Assembly: GCA_010015655.1 (NCBI GenBank)
Contig: ML976675.1
Span: 124,001 to 188,000 of the forward strand
DNA from: Bimuria novae-zelandiae CBS 107.79
Taxonomy: Eukaryota > Ascomycota > Dothideomycetes > Pleosporales > Didymosphaeriaceae
DNA length: 64,000 nt
Direction: 5' to 3'
Under the pieces are notes generated by a model that was not told the origin of the DNA, did no database searches, and saw nothing but the letters and a program-made list of their open reading frames with translations. The translations under genes and the position numbers were made by a program. Shown piece after piece: positions 11,841 through 22,938 of this stretch; the stretch's first letter is position 1, and each line of letters opens with the position of its first letter.

Positions 11841-12289
11841 TGTTAGGATCCGAGCGACCTACAAGTGTCGAGGACCAACGGTGGCAGCCGCGGGGTAACC
11901 ATCGGTGGGACTGCACTACCGAGGTCACGTGATTACTATCACGCCAAGCAACACCACCAGTGATGGCACAACCATCATTGATGGCAGAACCATCATTGAT
12001 GGCAGAACCATCAGTGATGGCAACCTTCAATGTGAGGGTAGAATTCCCTAAGTATATAGGAACGCGAGGATAAACTTTCATACTCGTGTTTATCCTGTTT
12101 ATTAATCTATCGTTTAGATCTAAATAAGCAACCTTGTTAATTTGATTGTACTACGCACACCTTCGATACTAACGCCCTAGTGACAAGCGCAAGCTATTAC
12201 TACAACCCTCTCTTGTCCTACTATAGTATTCCTGCCTAAGAACTAACCTTAGCCCCTTAGGGACTAGCTACCCCTTTAGGACCTTAACA
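11841..12289 (+). repeat. 3' LTR of gypsy A (449 bp)
   Basis: Begins TGTTAGGATC and ends CCTTAACA, followed by the GGATA duplication. It is less RIP-altered than the 5' LTR: it keeps CA at the end and more CpG/CpA sites. Confidence 0.93.
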
Positions 12290-12403
12290 GGATAGTGTAG
12301 ATTGCGCGATATTATAGGCTCGCGCAGCTGCGCGCTGGCTAGAAAAAACACTAGAATTAAGATCTGCAATAGCAGCTTGTATAGCTGCTTCGCGATCGCC
12401 CAT
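12290..12403 (-). pseudogene. N-terminal part of pogo-2 transposase (start codon and psq-type HTH)
   Basis: Starts at ATG 12403 and reads MGDREAAIQAAIADL, then SQRAAARAYNIAQSTLS, a typical pipsqueak/Tc5 helix-turn-helix. After the TSD copy the frame continues directly at 5445 with TRVNGGAPNRAA once the 6.84-kb retroelement and one GGATA are removed. This segment has no stops and little visible RIP, unlike the rest of the gene. The join shows that gypsy A landed inside a transposase DNA-binding domain. Confidence 0.8.
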
Positions 12404-12556
12404 ATTGATCAAGTGTTGTTAATAGAAAAGGTGGTGTTGAGTGGGTGATCGATTTGGCGGGGCTAATCAACCTCTAGGTGCGCTCGCTTATAATAACGGG
12501 CGTGCTCGCTTAGACTGGATCAATTCCAAGGTCGAAGTCAACGCCTAAAAATGCTA
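12404..12556 (-). other. 5' untranslated and probable terminal repeat region of pogo-2
   Basis: The segment upstream of the pogo-2 start codon contains GCTCGCTTA twice (12482 and 12504), a direct repeat like those in the other pogo TIRs here. It probably holds the pogo-2 terminal repeat; the partner end was not located. Confidence 0.4.
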
Positions 12557-12626
12557 CTCGCCCCACACGCCAACCGGAGGTTGGCCCTGCGCAGCCCAAC
12601 GTAACTTCGCAGCCTAACGTAACTTT
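12557..12626 (+). repeat. Left TIR of pogo-3
   Basis: 70-bp terminal inverted repeat; it pairs with 14376-14445 with a single mismatch. Confidence 0.9.
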
Positions 12627-12899
12627 GTATAGAGAATTAAAATTGATCCAGTCTTTTGACAGCGTAGACTTTAATTATATAGGCTAATATACAGTAGAGT
12701 TAGTGTAGCAAGTAGGGCAGGATCTACAGTCATCTCTCTAAGAGATAGGACCTATTAGGGCTAATTTTATAGGCTCTGTAAGTAGGCGTCCTTATACGTT
12801 TTTATAGCCTTTTAAGTAACCTTTTAAGCCTTAAATTTTATATATTAATTAATTACTTATCGCGCTGCTTTAATAGTCACTACACTGCCTTTTTATACT

Positions 12900-14200
12900 A
12901 GCCTTTTATCTTTAATCTGCCTTTTTTAGCGTTGTTAAGCTACTACAGTAATATTTATAAGGTCGCGCTAGGCTAGCGCGAGACTATTAATTAGTAATTG
13001 CGAGCTTTTTAGGAATTTTGTAAGCCTCCTGCTTGATATATTGCTTCTCTCTAGGGCGCGCGACATTTTTTGATACTGCCGCTAATATACTGTAGGTATA
13101 TTGGCGATAGGGCTCAAATTAATAGCGGATAGAACTAATAGGGATAGCGTCTAGATAGGTACTAGCAGCTTTATGTAAACAAGCTCTAGATTAAATAGAA
13201 AGATCTTAGCTTTCTCCTAGGCGCTTAGGATTATGCTGCGCTTAAATATATCTATCCTAATCCCATGGATCGCATGTAGAAATTTAACTTTGTTAAAGTC
13301 TATGTAGCTAGTTTGGGTGGCTATCTCTATAGCTTTTTTATAATTCTACTTTAATAGCTAAAAACAGACGACGTCTAGAGGCTGCAGATAATGTAATAAA
13401 TATAGTAGTAGTAAGAAGGGGAGTATCTTATAATTATTATAAAACTATATAAACTTAATAGTAAGGTAGCTACTAAATCTATTAAATATAAATAATTACT
13501 ATACGCCTTTCTAGCGCGCGCGCGTTTGTATTTTAAAGAACTTTAGCTATTTTATTAAAATAGAGTTATTAGCGTATTCTAATGTTAATATAGCGATTAT
13601 ATAGCTATTAGGCAGCGCCGTATTTATATACTAGTAATAAAGGTAATTAATAGCCTATACAACAAGTATAGGTTCGAGCACCTCTTTATTACTAGAAATT
13701 AATTTAATACTTGTGATATAATCGCGCGACGTCTCTAACGTAGAAATATAAAGATAATTAAACTCTATAGTAATAATCTATTAATTACCACTAACGCCTA
13801 TGCGGAAGCTAGTTTTGTCTATATTATAGGTGTCTAATAGGGTGACGCCGTAGGTATATATCACCTTTTTAAGCTTAATAAAATAATGGCTATAAGCTTT
13901 AAACGTTACTATTGCTATATAATTAATATGCTACGACTTCTACTTTATATAGCGATAGTTTAGATTTCTTAATAGCTATCGCGATAGCTAGTCCTTACTA
14001 AGTAAGGGAGCTCTGCTATTAGGGTGCGCGCGATTAAGGATATATTAAGTAGCACCTTTTAACTATAGTATAAGGTATAGCATGCTAATAGTGTCGTAGT
14101 AACGTATATATAACTTTAGCGCTTTATCCTGGGTCTTTAAGAGTCGTAGATTCGTGCCGCTGCGGTTATAGCAGCTGATCTGGCCTCCAGCGCGCGCTCG
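12900..14200 (-). pseudogene. RIP-degraded transposase of pogo-3
   Basis: Minus-strand reading through stops gives TYNIDKTSFRIGVSGN (near 13845-13790), where the family has NMDETGFRIGVSGN, and then YLYISTLETSRDYITSIKLI. This is a pogo/Fot1 catalytic core with the catalytic Glu changed to Lys. Limits are approximate because stops obscure both ends. Confidence 0.7.
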
Positions 14201-14375
14201 AAGTCGCGAAACAGGCACGCTCTATTCGCGTGCTGCAGCTGCAAAATTAGGTATTTCTAAGTTAGAAAAACTAGAGAGATAATTAGAGATACGCTACTTA
14301 ATTTTATAGCTTTTACTATAATATTTAGGCATAGTTATGGGTTGTTTATTAAGAAAATAGAAAAATCCGCGATAA

Positions 14376-14445
14376 AAAGTTACGATAGGCTGCGAAGTTA
14401 CGTTGGGCTGCGCAGGGCCAACCTCCGGTTGGCGTGTGGGGCGAG
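14376..14445 (-). repeat. Right TIR of pogo-3
   Basis: Reverse complement of 12557-12626 with one mismatch near the inner end. Confidence 0.9.
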
Positions 14446-14495
14446 TATATACTAGTAACTTTACTCAGCTGTGTATCTTCAAATCTTCACCCCGC

Positions 14496-16572
14496 TCAAA
14501 TGCGACCACGCTCCAAAAACCTGTTCGGGATATCAACGTATCGACATCGAATGTACTCGCACAGATTCTTGCCCAAGCTGTCGAATCCACTCGTGGCGTT
14601 GAAACCCCGATCAAGGTGGTCCCGCAGCAAGAAGTGCACAGCGTATATATTCGGCATCTCGCAACGGTCGATGTTCTTGCACTTGTCGTCCTTCCCTAAG
14701 AGCTCGCGGAGCTTCTCGATACTGAGGAGCGTGCGAAGCCATTCATACTCGTCTTCATTGCGGACGAACAGACCAAGATTCGCATTCGACGACTTGTCAC
14801 CCGATCTCCCCATGACGACGTAGCCAAGCGGGGCGCGCGTCGTCGATCCGAATGAAGAAAGATCAACGGGGTTGCGGGTGTTGTACGACGGTTGGTTGAA
14901 GTCGTACTGCTGAGTAACGGTGGGGAATGGGATGTCGACCACAGTGCCATCGGGAAGATGGGCCTGCTCCTTGACGAATTCCTGCGGCATGAGGCTGACC
15001 CAGTACTCGAAGAACGGCCGGCCCATCGCGGTGCGCATGTCAGGCGCCATGGTGGATCCGGGGTAGCCCTGCAGCAGATTCTCGATGCAGAAGCGGGCGA
15101 ACGAGCCACGGTCGGAGTCGACCATGGCACCGGCGGAAAGAAGGTCGGCATTCCGCGTCTGAGCGAAGATTCGCATGTCTACTGTAGCCTCGTCTTGGGA
15201 CTGGGGGTCTTGCGGGACAGCTCCTGCGACCTGGAATTTCAGGCAGGTAAACTCCTTCGCGTAGTCGCCCATTGCGGCGAGGGTTTGCCTCTCGACCATC
15301 TTTGCCTTCTCTTCGATATCTAATCCGGTAAGGTAGAAGTGGAATTCAGCCTGGTAGCCTCCCTTTGCTGTTATGCCGACTTTCGTGGTCGGGGGAGCGG
15401 GAAGGCCTTTGATCCCGGACATCCGCACAGCGTTTTCGCCGACTTGCTCGAGCTTGACGTTCTCGATCTGGGCGGTGACATCGGAGTTGTAATAGTAAGG
15501 TCCCTGGATTTCGTACAAGAGCTGACTCGCGATGGTCTGAATGTTCACCAAGCCGTGCTTACCCTAGATGGGGAATCAATGGACGGTGGAAATCAAAATT
15601 GTGTGATAAACGAGGACTCACCTTCTCCATAGTGTACACTGCCTCGCCGTTGGCTTCGATCGCAGCGATCGGATAGCCCATGTCGGTATCCTTAACGCCA
15701 AGATCTTTGAAACCACTGTAGTACCCTCCAGTTGCGTAGGTTGAGCACTCGATAACGTGACCGACCATCAGCGCGGAAGCAACCTCCTGGATATTATCTT
15801 CACGAGTCCACCCGTGCCACCACATCGCCGCACCAACGGTAGGAGAGGCGTCTGCCACGCGGCCGCAAACGACAATATCTGCACCGGCTGAAGCATTGTT
15901 AGCCAATCTTGTGCGGAGTATGAAATCCGCCACTTACCAGAAAAGCAAGTCGCAATACCAGTAGCCCCCAGATAACACTGCGCGCAAATCGGCTCGAAAG
16001 GCCAATCCTGAATATTCTTCCCCGCCGGCAAATTAGGAAAGTTCTCGCCCTTGCGGTACAACTCCAGCGCCGCATCCGTGCAATCATCTCCATCGACATA
16101 CGCGACCTTCAGGTCCACGCCGTGCTTTGCAACCAGCTTCTTCACCTCGTTAGCGAGACCCTCGACATCACTTGCGCCCGCATTGACGCAGATCTTCGTC
16201 TTGTTTTTCGCGAGCCAAGGGATCGCGGGGTCGACTTCCTCGAGGAAGTAGGGCTCGTAGGCGGCGCCCACGGCGGAGAGTTGCTTCTTTGCGAGTTTAT
16301 CTCGTTTGTCGGAGCCGCGGAGCGTCATGTTGCACTCGGACATCCAGTCACCGGTTATGACATCGACGTGGGGCTCGTTCTATGGGGAATCAGCTGTTTG
16401 TGCTTATATAAGATGCAGAGAGAGGGAGGATCACCTTTGCCATGTCGTGGATGGCGCGTTTCCTGTCGTATACGCCTCCAGAGCAGCCTGCGATGTTGAT
16501 AGGTCGCTTGTGAGAGCCATTGGCACCGTTTGTGCCATTTAGGGTGGTACCGTAGTTGACTGGAGGTGCCAT
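14496..16572 (-). CDS. AtuA/DUF1446-family protein (acyclic terpene utilisation-like)
   Basis: Four exons: 16572-16435, 16379-15938, 15887-15622, 15563-14496, joined by introns of 55, 50 and 58 nt with GT..AG ends and preserved phase. They give 637 aa, the normal length for fungal members. Conserved pieces: NIAGCSGGVYDRKRAIHDMA (residues 26-45), DVITGDWMSEC, YLGATGIA, GADIVVCGRVADAS (195-208), WWHGW, GHVIECSTYATGGYYSGF and GKHGLVNIQTIASQLLYEIQ. The second half of the protein would include the AtuA-like ferredoxin-fold tail. In bacteria AtuA belongs to the citronellol/geraniol degradation pathway; the reaction of fungal homologues is not established. There is no targeting signal, so it is likely cytosolic. 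It is followed on its 5' side by the ABM and MFS genes on the same strand. The gene looks intact. Confidence 0.9.
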
Positions 16573-17239
16573 GTTCAAGAATGTAAAGGCAGTTCGCGCT
16601 GGAAAGAAGAGACGGGTATCAAGTTGAATAGATGATGATATGGGACGAGACAGAAGGAGCGCGGGGTTATATAAATAAGAAAACACCCCCAGCACACCAC
16701 TACAGCCTTGATATGCCAGTACAAGGGACCTCTACCAATCGTATAGCGCGTCCTTGACAGGCCGTGTCCAGGGCGGTATAGTTTCATCGTTGTCATCATT
16801 CAATCGCGGAAGGTGGTCATTGATGTACGCTCGTGCCAACTGCCAGACGCGTAAAGTCAGTGTTGTGACTAGCCACTGCAAAACATTTCCGAGCATAAAG
16901 GCAGGTATGGATGGAGGAAGGAGGAGGGGACGTAGGTAGTGAATCAGCTGTGAGGTGTGGGGTAAGGTCTGCTAGGTAGGCAATGATGCATTAGCTTACG
17001 GTACCCCACCTGTTCCTGGCCCTGTGCCTATCAGCTGCCCCTCAGTCGCAGTGGGGTTGGAAATGAATAGGTGTTTTTGCATCGAGGAGGCCGTGAATGT
17101 GAAAGGTGGTTGCGTCATCACAAGGCGAGCTTCTGCATAGCATTTTCAAGATAATGGAGCTAATTTTGAAATAAGCATCAATAAAGCGAGAAAAACGATT
17201 ACTTTCATCCGTAAAGCGTCTGGCACACAGGGGAAGTTC
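16573..17239. other. Intergenic region between AtuA-like and ABM genes
   Basis: 667 bp, moderate GC, with no convincing coding frame, repeat or transposon. It should hold the promoter of the AtuA-like gene and the terminator of the ABM gene. Confidence 0.6.
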
Positions 17240-17992
17240 CTATCGATCCATGAATCCCCCCCGATACTTCAGAAATACATGCTTGATCGAAGCCCGAATC
17301 TCATTCCCATAGTTCTTCATATTCTCCTGAACAGCTTGGCTCGGCACATGCACCTCCTTGAAGTACTCTTCGCTTGCATAAATCTCAAGCGTCCGGATAG
17401 TTTCGGCATGATCATTGTCCTTCAGAATAGAATAGTTCAACGTGTCTGCCTCGTTCTTCTCCATCTCGGAAGTGACGTGTTTCCAGGGCTCCAGAGCCTC
17501 TGCGCGCTTGCCTTCCTTGTACTCGATGGAAGCATAGCAGATCCAAGGGTCGGTTGCATTGACAATCTCCGGTCGTGTGAAGAACGCGTAGCTTTCTGTC
17601 ATGTTCAAGGCCGATTCAGCCTTAAGGTATTGCGGGTCCTGGGTCAGGAAAGCTACCAGTGCCTTGACGGGTTCGGCGGCCATGTGCGCGTCGAATGCGG
17701 CTTTTGAAGTGTACCTTGGATGTATCAGCCCAGGTTGTCCCGAAGTGCTAGTCATGTGTACTCACTCTTCGATTACGTAGAGCAACTTTACGTCTGCTTC
17801 ATCTCGAGGTGTGGCGAAGAAGTACCGGAGCGTATCTGGCTCGTTCGCTTTCGAGAAGTCGCTGATCTTGAGCAGCTTCTCCAATGCCTGAAATAATTTA
17901 ATATCTATGCTTGAAAGAAGGATAAGACTCACTATGTTCCTGGCATTGTCACTTGCAAACGGGAGCTGGGCGAGGACAACGAAATTAGGCAT
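17240..17992 (-). CDS. ABM-domain (antibiotic biosynthesis monooxygenase-like) protein, two tandem domains
   Basis: Three exons (17992-17933, 17887-17766, 17714-17240) with introns of 45 and 51 nt give 218 aa. MPNFVVLAQLPFASDNARNI opens the first ferredoxin-like ABM barrel, which ends FFATPRDEADVKLLYVIEEY. A helix with the typical SKAAFDAHMAAEPVKAL signature follows (about residues 64-80). The second barrel (about 105-200) contains ESYAFFTRPEIVNATDPWICY and an EIYASEEYFKEVHVPS helix segment. The 45-nt first intron is a multiple of three and stop-free, so a retained form is possible, but splicing restores the usual ABM spacing. ABM proteins are small cofactor-free oxygenases or quinol-handling enzymes; the substrate is unknown. 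It lies between the AtuA-like and MFS genes, same strand. Confidence 0.8.
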
Positions 17993-18512
17993 GACTTTTG
18001 GATTTCTCTTCAGCAGATCAACTATCTTTGTTTGGTATAAGCCCTTGCGCAGTTGTGTGTAATATAAGCGTACGGCGAGGATAAAAATATTAAAGTGAAG
18101 CGGAAAGCGTCTAGGCACATTGCAATCACGTACTCACAAAATCCTAGCCCCGCGGCGTGGGGTAGAGATACGATACAGTCCTAGCCTAACGATACCCGGC
18201 TAAAGCGCCACTTTTTGTACGCATGTGCTCGGTACCGCATCAGTACTTTGCATATCATTAATAAAGCGGTTATAAAAGGCAAGGACGCTGCAATTTGAGA
18301 TGTGAACATGTTGGCTTCGATTGTAAAGGTTCGGAGGGAGCCCAGCGTTGTGGGAGGAGACCTCGAGGGTTGACACGATAGCCGAAACAAGGAACGTGCA
18401 AGTCCTCAACAGTACACCACATGTATTCACCATCAAGACGAATTGTGCATATGTATCGTATTGCTATCAAGATATCGGTATCAACCTGTTCGTTTTCATG
18501 AGTCGGCTTCGT
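17993..18512. other. Intergenic region between ABM gene and MFS gene
   Basis: 520 bp with no supported gene. Short open frames here lack conserved motifs. Confidence 0.55.
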
Positions 18513-20567
18513 TCAGGTGGCTCTCAGAGCCTTTTCCAGCTCTCTTGTCGTGAACAAGTCGTCGTGAACAAGTCGTCGCTCAACCTTATCTGTCAGGTGC
18601 TTTTCCGGATCCTTAGTCAATAGACTACCAATAATTGCGATACCACCGAACCCCAGAGATGCCAGGTACACAGTTTTGAAAGCCTGACTGTACGCGATAG
18701 GGACGGCTTGAGCAATGGCGGCCAGAACTGAAGCGTTCACGCCGGGCGCCTCTGCGACAGTACCCGCTGAAACTGCTGCGAGTACTCCCGGGACATCAGA
18801 GGCAGGCAGACCTGCATTGGTTGCGGCCCCACCTACCATAGTGGGCAGTGTGGTCGACAGCCTGTTTGTCAAAATCGTAGAGTATACGGCAACCGCAATC
18901 GACCCACCGGCAGCACGTATTGACGCGAGCATGCCTGAAGACACGCCCAGCTCTTCGGGCTTGCAGAAAAGGGGAGCAAGGGCCAAGGCAGCCAGCTCGA
19001 TGAAACCGACGAAGAATGGCCCGATGATGGTGAAAGCGATACCTCGGTCTTTCGTGTTTGGAGTCAAGGAGGCACAGGAAGACACAAAGGCGACCATGCC
19101 GAATGCGGATATGATGAGCCAGTACCGTGTCTTTCCGAAGACCTTGATCAAACCACCAGCTGCAATCTGGCCGAGGGCTGTGGCTGCGGAGACAGTGCAC
19201 TAACAATCCGTCAGTTTACGATATTGCAGTAGGGCGAGACCCTTACAGAAAGCCAACCGGCGTAATCAATGTCAGCCGTGTACATGACCGATACCTGCTG
19301 CGGCCAGAGGAGAACGGCGGAGTAATAGAACATCGACGCGACTTAAGAGCTGTCAGCTATGTGGGCACCACCTGGACGGCTTGACATACTTGTGGCGCAA
19401 GCTACGAGAGATATGAACCCTCGATTCTTGAAGAACTTCATAGGCATTAAGGGATACTTGGTATTTCCATAAGCCTCCCAGACCCCGAAAGCTATTAGGC
19501 AAACGCCACCGATAGTCATGGCGCAAATCACTGCAGCAGACTTCCACGGGTAGATTCCTCCGCCCTATATTGGTCAGCCTACGGATCTTCGATGTACCGG
19601 GGGTGATATTACCCATGAGATTCCCATAAGGAAAAGGACCAGACCAGCGGTCCAGAGGAACATGCCCGGGTAGTCGAGCTCTTGCATTTGCTGTTTCTTC
19701 GACTTGTGTTCGTGGAGCAGCTCGAAGGTTGGAGGGTGGTAGCAGAAGAACAGGAGAATGACTGCTACGCCAACAACAATGATGTCTGCACCAGTCAGTT
19801 TTACCAGAGACTCTCGTGACTGTGGGGTAGGTGCGTACTCAAGTAGTACGTCCACCGCCATCCGAGCGACGGGTTCTGCACGAACGCTCTCGCAATCTTC
19901 GGACCGAACGTAGCGATTGGAGCTGAGGTGGCGAATATGAACGACATCTGAACAAATGAGCAAGGTAACAGGAGGGGAGTCGGGCGCTACTCACAACCAT
20001 GGGTCTATGCTTGTTCTTGACCAACTCTCCAATGGCCACGCCGAAGCTCAGTTGAATACACTCCCCGAGGCCGTACACAGCAGAAGCCACAATCAACGTA
20101 TCCACGTTCTGCGCGCAAGAACCAACAATGACTCCTATCAGACAAATAACATTGCCGCCAATGAAGAACCAACGGCGGCCAAACAAATCGCTCAAGCGTC
20201 CGGAAACCAAAAACATTGTGCTCTCCGTCAAGGTTCTTGCAATGTTTGTCCATGCTAGATTTTGGCTTGGACCGATGTCCTGGCAAATCGTCAGTATCGG
20301 CAATGTCTTCGGGCTGGGTTACGGTACCGCATTAATGAATGGCAATACGTTCGTCGGTAAAATCAGGAAGATGTATGCGGCAATCTGCCCCAGGCAGAGG
20401 CCGATGAGGGTCCCGATGAATCCAATACTCAGGTAGTATTTCTCCGGTAAGTTATCGCCCCGGGCAGCATCGTTGATCGAGAAGCCGTCGGAGTCTGACG
20501 ACTCGTATTCATTGCCAACGATGTCGTCTTTTTCGGACCGGTCCACTTGGTCAGATCCTCGCTCCAT
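18513..20567 (-). CDS. TRI12-family MFS exporter (14-TM drug/toxin efflux type)
   Basis: Seven exons (20567-20328, 20279-19995, 19947-19839, 19785-19613, 19564-19390, 19341-19247, 19199-18513) with six 47-53-nt introns give a 587-aa membrane protein, the usual TRI12 size. A 41-residue acidic cytosolic N-terminus precedes TM1 (YYLSIGFIGTLIGLCLGQIA). MFS motif A reads GRLSDLFGRRW (107-117), followed by FFIGGN. Later landmarks are NPSLGWRWTYYLNII, LDYPGMFLWTAGLVLFLMGI, KYPLMPMKFFKNRGF, YYSAVLLWPQQVSVMYTADI, and the C-terminal GVSSGMLASIRAAGGSIAVAVY and KDPEKHLTDKVERRL. ATG 20567 was taken because the upstream extension lacks an ATG. A role in exporting or importing a compound handled by the neighbouring enzymes is inference. 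Confidence 0.92.
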
Positions 20568-22514
20568 CCTGGCTGCGTAGAGTACAAGACGCACTGAGCA
20601 GTCCTAGTGCAGTACACTGGATGGGGTCTGCAAGTCTAGCGGAAAGTTAGATTGACGGGCGCGGGATGGTCGTGGGTATCGAGAATATTGGTCAACTTGC
20701 AGTCCAAGACGCTTCGATAGGTGCCTTACGGCAGGCAAGATTAAGAAGAAAAGAAATGTTGGATTTTCCGTAAATCGCGTGCCCTGGGGCTGCAATCTAT
20801 TTCACATGCGCCGGGAGGTACTTGTTGAAGGTGGCGCTCAGACTCTACATTGAGCCTTCCTCTTCCTCGCTGCGACATCGCGCGGACGAAGGTCTCGAAT
20901 GGCGCGGGGTCCCCGCGAGGGTAAGGTCCAAATGTAAGGCACCACAACGAATCGCTTGGCCATTGATCAGCATTGCCGCATTGCTCCGCAACTAATCTTC
21001 CTATTCGAACGCGCCATCAGCGGGTCAAAGTAGCAGATGCTCCGATGCGAAAGTATCCAACTGCTCGACATGCATGAGCGATTATATCATTGCCTCATTT
21101 CCCCCCGAGCTGCTAGTTGGCGGAAACTTCAGTGCCTTGCAGGTAAATCGGTCCGTGTGGGTGACATGCTGTAACATGGTGATACATCTCGGTTCTGCTG
21201 GGTTGAATCCTGCAGGCATTTTGGCTGCAGGATTCCCTGTCAACATGTTTCCCTCGCGAAGATAAGCCGATCGGCACTTTTCTGATACGAGATACCGAAC
21301 CACGTGTAAATACGAAGCAGCCTGGCACCGTAACCTACTGAGGCGGACAGTATACATTTTACAGCAGCTGTCGATAATGCGGTTGCTTCCTGAGTACGTG
21401 AACTTGCTCGTACGGGAAAATCTCGTCCAAAATCGACCCGAGTACGGGCGGCACATCGCCTCATCGCTTATCCACAGCAATCCTTCCGCTCGCCTCGCTT
21501 CGCTCTATGCCGTATCGAGCTAGGCTTATAGGACGAGGTGCTTATTAACAGAGGGACCGCGAATATTGAACGATGGAGCCATGACCTCTCCCAGAATCTA
21601 TTCTTCGAGTAACCCGCCAAAGTCCCGGTCAATTTTTCAGTCTCGCAATTCCTACTATCACACAAACAAGATGATGGTGAAGGAGACAAGATAATTTGTG
21701 AAGATGGTTTGAGGGGAGAAAATTACATACCTATTGTAGGCTAAGATTAGTGCAATGAGTGCGATAGGCGGGGACAGACTACGGAATGTAATTGGATTGG
21801 ACGAAGGAGATGTTGTTTGTGTGTCGGATTTGGTATAGATTTAATCACGAATCATTTCGTGATCGCTAATGCCATCTCCAGTCTCCAGGTAGACGTGGTA
21901 AGAATGATACATGCAGTACTATGGTACGGACGCTGGAGACACAGCGGTGAGAGCTCTCGAGTTGGTACGCCCTCGGCACCCTTGGTCAATGCGTTTTAGC
22001 TTGCCCAGGCATTTAGCATATTGTTTGGGTGTATTATAACCCAACGTCCTAGCTGCAGATGTAAGTACATGGCCTATTCTGCACGGTGCTGCAAAGAAAA
22101 TGATAACCTATTGATTAGCTTCGGTTGATGAATCGGTATATGGACGGCGAGTGTGTTCAACGTCGTAATTGGGTAATTGTGAGGACGTGGGTCGTGATCC
22201 GTGGGTATAGGGATGTTGGATTTCCGTAATTTTCGAAAATCCCTGTAATTACGGTAACTGTACAGATACGGTATTCTCACGTATTTGGTAACATCTTGGC
22301 AATGTCTTGGCAGGTGAATTGGGCCAATAGGAAGCTTGATGTGCGACTTTTTGGCAGGGTAAATTGAGCCAATGGGAGCTTCCTTGGAGCTTTGATTACA
22401 TGTAGAATCTTCTGTATTTGCTGCTACTGAGGCTGGGTATCCTGTGTATCTTGAAGTTGAGGATCCTTAGGGCCCTCACCTACCCAAAGTTGATCACCTC
22501 CATGATCGTCGTCA
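20568..22514. other. 1.9-kb intergenic region without a supported gene
   Basis: Moderate GC. It contains a perfect 10-bp hairpin stem (AATCCTGCAG 21206-21215 / CTGCAGGATT 21225-21234, 9-nt loop), a 7-bp palindrome with 4-nt loop (21845-21862) and an imperfect 31-bp direct repeat (22307-22337 / 22351-22381). Open frames present have no recognisable motif. It includes the MFS promoter. Confidence 0.5.
22307..22381 (+). repeat. Imperfect 31-bp direct repeat
   Basis: The two units (22307-22337 and 22351-22381) share TTGGCAGG, AATTG, GCCAAT, GGAGCTT-like blocks, separated by 13 bp. Origin unknown; possibly a relic of a small mobile element. Confidence 0.6.
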
Positions 22515-22901
22515 TCAAGTTGTTCGAAGTCTCTCAACACCAGGCAAGCTGCACGAGTTTACAAAGGTAAAGGGCACCCCGGAGCTGTATATGGCCTCCG
22601 CGAGCAGCAGATTTGCTTTCTCGGAGTCTTTTTGTGTGATAGAAAACACCTCTGGCCGCAGATGCTTTTGCCGGGCACCCCGCCGGCCCCTAGCCTCGAC
22701 GCTATATAAGTCATATTTATTGTGCGGAAGTTTTAGACACCTCCTCATGTAATCGCGAAGACGCGTCAGGCTCTTATTATGCCATACTTTTAAGCAGAAT
22801 CGACATGTAACAATGGACCGGAGGCCGTCGTAGGTGACAGCAACGTTGTCAGACTCGGCCTGATAGGCTGGCATTACAACACCACAAAAGTACAACACCA
22901 T
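22515..22901 (-). pseudogene. N-terminal fragment of a hAT-type transposase (BED-finger-like)
   Basis: From ATG 22901 the frame encodes a BED-like zinc finger, TCRFCLKVWHNKSLTRLRDY, then RRC. The expected finger His is probably the Tyr of RDYMRRC. Then come a basic linker and a segment (KANLLLAEAIYSSGVPFTFV) matching the start of the hAT/DUF659-type core, where LLAKAFYSSGIPFSFV is usual. It ends after about 128 residues, far short of a complete hAT transposase, so it is a truncated relic. A related non-autonomous hAT MITE lies at 26565-26692, but kinship is unproven. Confidence 0.6.
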
Positions 22902-22905
22902 CAAT

Positions 22906-22938
22906 GTATTAACAAAGTATTAACAAAGTATTAACAAA
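22906..22938 (+). repeat. 11-bp tandem repeat, three copies
   Basis: GTATTAACAAA repeated three times exactly, followed by a partial copy. It lies just upstream of the hAT fragment start. Confidence 0.85.

Larger units (their letters stand above)
5446..12289 (+). mobile_element. Complete Ty3/gypsy chromovirus-type LTR retrotransposon 'A' with GGATA target duplication
   Basis: 6,844-bp element with 5' LTR 5446-5930 and 3' LTR 11841-12289. Both begin TGTTAGG and end TTAACA or its RIP form TTAATA. The flanks GGATA (5441-5445 and 12290-12294) are the 5-bp target duplication. A polypurine tract (11825-11840) abuts the 3' LTR. The order gag, zinc knuckle, protease, RT, RNase H, integrase, chromodomain places it in gypsy chromoviruses. 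An antisense ORF (11322-11711) lies between pol and the 3' LTR. The coding part has many TAG/TAA stops and is inactive. Confidence 0.95.
12557..14445 (-). mobile_element. Full-length pogo/Fot1 element (pogo-3) with 70-bp TIRs and TA duplication
   Basis: A 1,889-bp element bounded by 70-bp inverted repeats with one mismatch (12557-12626, 14376-14445) and flanked by TA (12555-12556, 14446-14447). The TIR starts CTCGCCCCACACGCC and contains the near-palindrome CCAACCGGAGGTTGG plus a 15-bp motif repeated 18 bp apart (12593 and 12611). Its right end is 50 bp from the stop codon of the AtuA-family gene, so it marks the border between the transposon block and the gene island. Confidence 0.9.

Noticed and set aside
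15339..15632. Plus-strand open frames opposite the AtuA-like gene
   Set aside because: Codon-bias shadows of conserved minus-strand exons; no motifs of their own.
21206..21234. Perfect 10-bp hairpin considered as a terminator or small element
   Set aside because: Too short and isolated; no duplication around it and no adjacent gene end.
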